The position numbers and the translations under genes are program-made. A DNA stretch of 64,000 bases from Carettochelys insculpta (taxonomy: Eukaryota > Chordata > Testudines > Carettochelyidae). This document shows, one piece after another, positions 58,326 to 64,000 of this stretch. Each line of letters begins with the position of its first letter. Position 1 is the stretch's first letter. Under the pieces are notes generated by a model, which saw nothing but the letters and a program-made list of their open reading frames with translations, was not told where the DNA came from and did not search any database. The DNA is taken from NCBI RefSeq assembly GCF_033958435.1, contig NC_134138.1, positions 177,180,798-177,244,797 of the forward strand, in the 5' to 3' direction.

Positions 58326-58411
58326 AAATATGAAAGCAAAACCAGCTCAAAGTTTCACAACAGTGAAGACTTTGCACGGTAGCTGTTCAGACGAACTAAG
58401 GATGAGGTTGT

Positions 58412-58764
58412 GCCACAGAGACGAGTATATGATCCATACCAATTCAGAAAAGGTAACAAAAATGAAATACCCTAGCTTTATTTTCTTTAAATATGAGTAT
58501 ATCATGTTTTGAATGTGAAACTAAAAAAATTTTACTTTCACCCTTTTTTCGCCTAGGCTTTGGAAAACGTAGACAGTAAACTCTTCCTTCCTCTGTGCGT
58601 CTAAGAAGCATACTGTAACAGCACGTGTGTTTTTAAAAAAAGATCTTCATCCTCAGTGTTGTGTAGCATCTTTTTTTTTTTTTTAAGTTAGAGCTGCGAG
58701 ATTATTTTATTGTCTTTTTATGATCTAGCTCATACTTTTTTTACAAAAGAAATTATTACATAAT
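58412..58764. other. Intergenic, T-rich run at about 58670-58684
   Basis: No gene. The end of the Y5 array; sequence after this point is not repeated. Confidence 0.5.
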
Positions 58765-59136
58765 GGGCTTGTCTACACTATCACCCTCCTTGAAAGGGGA
58801 CATGTAAATGGGCCGGATCGAAGAATACCAATCAGGTGCTGCACTGCATATACAGCACCTCATTAGCTTAATTCTCGCCACTGGAACTTCGAAGTTGCGC
58901 ACTTTGAAGCGCCAGCAGGCTGTGTAGCCGCAGGCACTCTGAAGTACCCGTGCAACTTCGAAGTGCCCGTGGCTACACGGATTGCCAGAGCTTCAAAGTT
59001 TCCAACTTGGAAGTTCCCACGGCAAGAATTAAGCTGATGAGGTGCTGTACATGCAGTGCAGCACCTCATCGCTATTCCCTGCTCCGGCTCGTTTACATGC
59101 CCCCTTTGAAGGAGGGGGCTAGTGCAGACAAGGCCA
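58765..59136. mobile_element. Fold-back MITE with AAT target duplication
   Basis: It begins GGGCTTGTCTACACTATCAC and ends TAGTGCAGACAAGGCC. AAT flanks both sides (58762-58764 and 59137-59139). Arms share GAGGTGCTG...GCAGTGCAGCACCTCAT and AACTTCGAAGTTGC-type blocks. The frame of 129 codons across it is a shadow. Same TIR group as 17118, 20747 and 44626. Confidence 0.85.
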
Positions 59137-59139
59137 ATG

Positions 59140-60079
59140 TGTTCTAAAATGCCAAACAAATTACAGAGAGATCTAAAGTGAAATCTAGGATCCAACATTT
59201 GGATGTTAGAAATCCAAATCTGGACTTTGTAATTGATAAAATAGAGACCCATCTGACCTTAAGTTTCATGCTGAAGCCAGCACCTTGGTTGAGCTTTTGT
59301 GTGTAGGGGAAAAAAGCATTACTCAATTTTTCCCAGCATCGCAGGTGTGATGCTGCAAGAGGAGGAGTGATTAAAAAGAAATGGTGAATTATGCAATGGA
59401 AGAAAAATAGGAAAGGAGAAACACTAGGAACTTTAAGAAAGCAGAAAACGTAGCAAAAGTGGTAAGATAGCAGGTGAAAGGAGAATCATGGATACAAATG
59501 CAGAAAAGGAAAAAACAGTAACTGTTTAATTAAAGTTGGCCCAAGCTTTGGTACTGTATATCTCTAATTATACAACTTTCAAATAGATGTATATAATCAT
59601 ATTTGATAGGGGGTGTTGAAAAGTTAACAAAAATGTAACTTTAGGATGTTCACTAGATTACAGTGTTATAAAGTCACTAGTTTGCTCTGTGGATTCAATG
59701 AGTTCAGATACAGTAGTGATCTGATATGTTATGTTTTATTAGTATACTAATATAGTGTACAGCATCTGCTTCAAGTGACAGTACACTATACATGTACATT
59801 TAGTGGCGCTAACGGCTACCGTGGGACAGGGGCAACGTGGTAGGGAGCCCACTTCCCTACCCCTGGAGGGGGGTGATCCAGGGACAGGGCTTAGGGCAGG
59901 TTGCCCTGGGGCTCCCCATTCTCCCTCTGACTCACACATAGAGTGGTGGCACTGTGCTCTGAGGCATTTCAAAGGAGCCTGTGGGCAACTGCTCTCTTTG
60001 TCCCCCCTGTTGGTAGGCCTGGGTATTTTAAATAGTACTGAAAGTCAAGATGAGCCTCAGACCAGGATAGAACCTTGAG
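59140..60079. other. Intergenic, no supported gene
   Basis: AT-rich DNA then a GC-rich patch at about 59.82-59.96 kb. No gene recognised. Confidence 0.45.
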
Positions 60080-61283
60080 ATGTAAGGAATGTGCCAGCAG
60101 GAACTCAATGCTGCTGAAGGCTGGGAGGAATGGATCTCCCAGAGATCATTTGCATGAGAATGCAAAGGTGTGCATATGTCATACCTTGCAAACAGAGTCT
60201 GATGGGTAGCAAGGAGCCAATGAGATTTTGTCTATTGTAAAAACATTGCTGTAAAATCACAATTTATGCTAACACTCAGTATCAGAATTGTGAAATCTCA
60301 CCAATGTTCCAAATCATTGTTGGGGATAGGGCAGTCATCGTAACTGCATAAGACATAGATTACACGCGGCTCCCCTGGTTTAAAGCATTGTAAAGCAGAA
60401 GAGGAGGAATATGGGTTGAGTCAGTTAGCTGAATGCTTTGACCTTGTCTGTGGGTATAAGCCTGGTTTGATTAGCCTTCCTCACCTGTTAAAAGAGCTGG
60501 ATGCTAGTGTTTGTATCCTGTATGAGACTCTGCTTTGGTAGATGCTGTAAGCTGAAGTCACTGGGTGGCAGCTAAGGCCACTAAGCTGAAATCACAGGGT
60601 TTTTTGCCTCAGGCCAAACCCATAGCAGACAGTACGATGGCTGGCAGCAGCAGCAGCCAGATGGTGCGACCAGCAGCTGGCTGGTAGGAGGAGCAGCAGC
60701 AGACGGATGGATGGTGTGGCTGGCTGGGTGGAGGAGCAGCGGATGGACAGATGGTGCGACTGGTGGCTGGCCAGTGTGGCAGCTGGCAAGGAGCAAGCAG
60801 AATGCTGGACCAGCACAAAGGTGGCATTGCCTCAGGTTCCATGAGGGAATGCATCAGCCTGAGGTGTCAGGCCCTGCATGTACTGGACCAAGTTGTAAGT
60901 GGGGGTATGGAGAAAGTTGGGTGTGTGGATGGGCTGTTTACAGTATTGGACTGGTGAGCCTGAGAAGCCCAGGATACTGCTCAATCCATTTGAGCTGGGA
61001 CAGTTACCTGAGGATTGGTTATGAACTCTGGGTGTGGTATTTTCCCAAGCTTATGCTAATTGACCTTTCTGCCTCTTCATTAAAGTTCTTTTCTAGACTC
61101 AGACTCCTGTGCTTGCAAGTGCGGAAGCATTGCCTCTCTGAGGCACCCAGGGGGGTGTGAATTTCCCAGGCTACTGGGTGGGGGCTTGAGCCAGTTCTGT
61201 GTGAGATGGATGAAAAGGAACCCCTAGATGTTGAACCCAGTCCTGGTTGCTTCTGACTCCTTCTGGCAGAAGGGTTACGTTTT
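60080..61283 (+). repeat. Probable 5' LTR / leader of a Ty3/gypsy-type element
   Basis: The interval precedes a recognisable primer-binding site. A TATAAGCC sequence lies near 60455 and ATTAAA near 61079, in promoter-then-polyadenylation order. The left boundary (TGTAAGGAATG near 60080) is a guess, because the downstream LTR is beyond the window and cannot be compared. A (GGCTGGC..GGAGGAGCAG)-type degenerate repeat is present at 60.64-60.79 kb. Confidence 0.4.
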
Positions 61284-61301
61284 TGGGGGCTCATTAGGGA
61301 T
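61284..61301 (+). other. Primer-binding site, tRNA-Pro-like
   Basis: TGGGGGCTCATTAGGGAT matches the tRNA-Pro primer-binding site known from gammaretroviruses at 15 of 18 positions. It lies 93 bp before the first gag ATG, as expected for the leader of an LTR element. Confidence 0.7.
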
Positions 61302-61393
61302 CCTGGGTCAGTACCCCTCACAAGCACATGTTGAGTGATTTGCTATGTGGGACTTAATTGTTTTGTATTTGAGGAAGTGACTGTTTTGTATCA

Positions 61394-61880
61394 TGGCTAA
61401 TCCATCAGGGTTGTTGAGCCTTGGCTCAGAAGCCTCTAGCTCAAAGATGGCAGCCTCAGCTGATGCCTGGGTGGAAGCCCTGGGGCAGACATTTGGAAAA
61501 TTGTGTGCTACCCCACGTAATGGAGAGCTTCTATTGTAAGTTAAGATTACTTCCATGGGGAAGAGAAGTTTGAACTCTGGGTAGAACGCACCACTGAAAT
61601 GTTGGTACAGCCCACTGCTCCAGACAGAGAGAAGCGAAGATGTTTAATAGAGCATCTCAGGGGCCCAGCATTAGATGTGATTAGCACCTTGAAGCTCAGT
61701 AAGCCTGAGGTCAGTGTAAAGGATTGTCTAGAGGCCCTCACTCTTGCCTTTGGGAGTGTAGAGAGCCCTGAAGACAGTTATTGTACCTTCCTTAATGCTA
61801 AGCAACACCGGGGAGAGAAGGTTTCAGCCTATATGCACAGGCTGGAGAGACTGCTACAGACAGCTGTCATTAGGGGAGCA
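61394..61880 (+). pseudogene. Degenerate gag, N-terminal half, Ty3/gypsy (PNMA-like)
   Basis: The reading starts at ATG 61394 and hits a stop at about 61539; the family-like reading then continues in a different frame to 61880, so at least one frameshift is present. The second part carries the LIEHLRGPA, DCLEALTLAFGSVESPED and HRLERLLQTAV segments, typical of the capsid domain of gypsy elements from which the PNMA gene family derives. It stops where the 526-bp palindromic insertion begins. Not a functional gene. Confidence 0.82.
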
Positions 61881-62406
61881 ACAAAGGGTCCTGTGGCACC
61901 TTATAGACTAACAGAAAAGTTTAGAGCATGAGCTTTCGTGAGTTAACTCACTTCTTCAGATGCTGGTCCTGGAAATCTGCAAGGCCAGGTATAAATAGGC
62001 CAGAGCAAGGCTGGGGATAACGAGGTTAGCTCAGTCAGGCAGGCTGAGTTGTACTGTCATCAGTAGATCTGGAGGTGTGAACTCCAAGAGAGGGGAAGCT
62101 GCTTTTGTATTTAGCCAGCCATTCACAGTCTTTGTTTAATCCTGAGCAGCTTCCCCTCTCTTGGAGTTCACACCTCCAGATCTACTGATGACAGTACAAC
62201 TCAGCCTGCCTGCCTGAGCTAACCTCGTTATCCCCAGCCTTGCTCTGGCCTATTTATACCTGGCCTTGCAGATTTCCAGGACCAGCATCTGAAGAAGTGA
62301 GTTAACTCACGAAAGCTCATGCTCTAAACTTTTCTGTTAGTCTATAAGGTGCCACAGGACCCTTCGTTGCTCTACAGATCCAGACTAACACGGCTACCCC
62401 TCTGAT
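61881..62406. mobile_element. Palindromic element (526 bp) with 12-bp target duplication, inside gag
   Basis: Arms of about 240 bp are reverse complements, separated by a spacer of about 50 bp around 62110-62155. The right end reads AGCATCTGAAGAAGTGAGTT, AACTCACGAAAGCTCATGCT, then CTGTTAGTCTATAAGGTGCC and the terminal GACTAACACGGCTACCCCTC. ATTAGGGGAGCA occurs directly at 61869-61880 and 62407-62418. The left arm lacks the terminal 30-odd bases of the right arm. No ORF. Confidence 0.93.
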
Positions 62407-62883
62407 ATTAGGGGAGCAGTTACTGTGGAGCAGATGGACCAGGAAAGACTGGCTCAAATTGTAAGAGGAACTCAGTATTACAGCCTGATTCTACTTCATG
62501 TCAGGGTAAGAGAATGACGGGAGCACCCACCAAGCTACTCCCAGCTGATTAAAAAGGTCAGAGAGGAGGAAGTGAGGGAAGCCTCCAGTGAGTTTTGGGA
62601 AGGCCAGATGCCTGAGCCAGCTGGCACAGCACCCCAACCAACAGCCCGTGTACTGACGGTGAACACCAGAGAAGACCTTGCTCAACAAATTCAGGTCCTG
62701 ACAGGACAGATGGCTGAGTTGCAAAGTGTCATAGACCAGGCTAGGATTTGCAGGGATGATGAGACTCAGGCTGTGGTGATGGAGATGTTGGTATCTGGAG
62801 CCACCATCGCACCCAGGTGGAGGAGAGGACAGTTTTTCTGCTACCGGTGTGGACAAGATGAGCACAGTGCTGCCAATTGCTGA
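62407..62883 (+). pseudogene. Degenerate gag, C-terminal half with zinc knuckle
   Basis: After the insertion the gag-like reading resumes, then is broken by a stop near 62519, and continues in another frame (62572-62883). It ends in one CCHC zinc knuckle, C-X2-C-X4-H-X4-C, at 62839-62880 (CYRCGQDEHSAANC), the nucleocapsid motif of gypsy and PNMA-type Gag. A stop TGA follows at 62881. Several disruptions mean it is a pseudogene. Confidence 0.85.
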
Positions 62884-63021
62884 AACGAGGAAAATCCTGT
62901 CTTAGTTTATGGGAAGCTGAGGATTAGTTGGCGAAAAGTTGGGAAATGGCCACAGAATCTGGAAGAAGAGCTGCCTAAACTTGCAGGAACTGGAGGCTCC
63001 CCTAGAAGAGACAGACCCACC

Positions 63022-63231
63022 GCAATCCCACAAGGACTGATGGGGCCACGAGTGGAGGTCACTGCGAAGATAGAAGGAATGGAATGTAGAGCTGTGCTGG
63101 ATACAGGATCTCAGGTGACTATTATATTCCTGTCATTCTACCAACAAATGCTTGGGCACCTGCCTATTAAACCAATGACGGGTCTTGGTTTGTGTGGACT
63201 CGGCATGAATGAATACCCCTATGCGGGATAG
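63022..63231 (+). pseudogene. Retroelement aspartic protease remnant
   Basis: The segment contains the active-site motif AVLDTGSQVTI (DTGS at 63100-63111) preceded by a KIEGMECR strand, as in the pepsin-like proteases of LTR retrotransposons. A single copy per protomer is expected because these enzymes dimerise. Its reading ends at 63229-63231, upstream of the expected flap and C-terminal strands, so it is damaged. Confidence 0.8.
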
Positions 63232-64000
63232 ATCATAGTACACCTAGAGCTCCCAAAAGAGGTGGCAGGGGTAAAAGAGGAGGTAGACGCAGCTGCCTTA
63301 ATATGCCCTGACTCCATGGGCTCTCTGTGCCCATACAAATAGGGACCATCTCCAGTCTCTGTAAGGTACTGGCAGAATACTGCAGACAACAGGCTGGGGA
63401 CCAATACTTAACCACCCTGATGATTCATACACTTTGTGCTGAAAGCTATAAGAAAATTGAGGATGCTAAATAGGAGTCACCTGAACTACCAATGGGTGCT
63501 CTGAGGTATGTGGGCACAACTCCCTTAGTAGTGTCTAAAAGGACAGAGAGAGAGGTGCTCACCTGAAGTACCTGGCTGAAAAGCAGTGGAGGAACTCTAG
63601 CCATGGTAGTGCAGCTAGTTGAAGGAGGTCTCCCTGAAGAATGCTGGCTCCCAGTGGAGTTGTAGTCTTACCTGCTGAAGTCCAGGAAAAGGTGATTATG
63701 CTAATGAAACAAGTCATGACATTGTTGTGAAGCAAGGACAAAAGATAGCAGACCTTTTTGAGCCCAGATCGGTGTTAAGGCCTCAGTGTGGCACTTAGGC
63801 CCCAATGATAGATCCAAAGAGATTTGACTTTGGAGATTCACCACTGTCTGAGGAGTGGAAGATGCAGCTAAGCAAGAAGCTTTGTGCGAGACCAAAGCTA
63901 TTCTCACTTCATGAGTGGGATGTGGGATGTGCAAAAGGGGTCAAGCATAACATTACACTGCATGATGCTCAACCTTTTGGGGGGAGATCTAAGAAAATAG
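63232..64000 (+). pseudogene. Degenerate gypsy pol, protease end to RT N-terminus, cut by window end
   Basis: Multiple stops and frame changes. At about 63895-63970 a reading contains FSLHEWDVGCAKGVKHNI and LHDAQPF, which match the start of the Ty3/gypsy RT domain (the 'D.G....V.H.I...D..P.' region). The RT catalytic YVDD, RNase H and integrase would lie beyond the window, as would the 3' LTR. Confidence 0.75.

Larger units (their letters stand above)
56704..58411. repeat. Tandem unit C (LINE fragment + Y5 copy C)
   Basis: Third unit. Landmarks: GTAGCTGTTGGAGAAATGGG (56850), TTTGACATTCACTTATAAAT (57429), TACTTTGTCCTGGTGGAATA (57501), TCTGCTTCAACATACCTTAC (57817), Y5 copy C, and the Staf-like block at 58300. 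Homology stops soon after TTCAGACGAACTAAGG (about 58385-58411), the equivalent of the junction sequence TTCAGTCAT.CTAAGG that joins A to B and B to C. Confidence 0.9.

Noticed and set aside
52653..58411. CRISPR-like array
   Set aside because: The regular spacing reflects 1.7-kb segmental duplication units in a eukaryotic genome, not short direct repeats with spacers.

Overview
The window looks like nuclear DNA of a turtle. The clearest clue is a tRNA-headed SINE of the Cry1 (tortoise Pol III SINE) type at about 30.84-31.00 kb. It shares its 3' tail with three CR1 LINE fragments, and dispersed inverted repeats, hAT-like and Harbinger-like elements fill much of the rest. The assignment is inference from repeat content and gene order; the species cannot be fixed from the sequence.

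Only one protein-coding host gene is visible. The last four coding exons of PDIA4 (ERp72), on the + strand, lie at 1732-4566 and end in the CGHC thioredoxin domain and the KEEL ER-retention tail. In vertebrates the Y RNA genes sit between PDIA4 and EZH2, and that cluster is present here. On the - strand, in order away from PDIA4, are Y1 (18502-18613), Y3 (43587-43688), Y4 (51588-51683) and three copies of Y5 (54005-54076, 56322-56393, 58009-58082). Each gene ends in a T-run. Each has a TATA box about 25 bp upstream, a PSE-like element about 50-66 bp upstream, and a Staf/ZNF143-like (plus or minus octamer) distal element about 200-240 bp upstream, the layout of type 3 Pol III genes. EZH2 itself is not in the window and would be expected beyond the right end.

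The most notable feature is the Y5 region. A unit of about 1.7 kb holding an old LINE fragment, a Y5 gene and its full promoter occurs three times head to tail (about 52.65-58.41 kb). The middle unit is lengthened by a 616-bp inverted-repeat element with a 16-bp target duplication. All three Y5 copies keep their folding and promoters, and copy B has base changes that preserve pairing in the terminal stem.

The rest is intergenic and repeat-rich. Palindromic repeats at 1.0, 19.2, 55.6-56.2 and 61.9-62.4 kb belong to families with a hammerhead-like core. Many fold-back MITEs are present, several with 3-bp target duplications. There is an 808-bp hAT-like element, a probable solo LTR at 36.2-37.2 kb, and CR1 and other LINE fragments. 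From about 60.08 kb to the window end lies a degenerate Ty3/gypsy-type retrotransposon (PBS, gag with zinc knuckle, protease, start of RT), whose gag is split by another inverted-repeat insertion.
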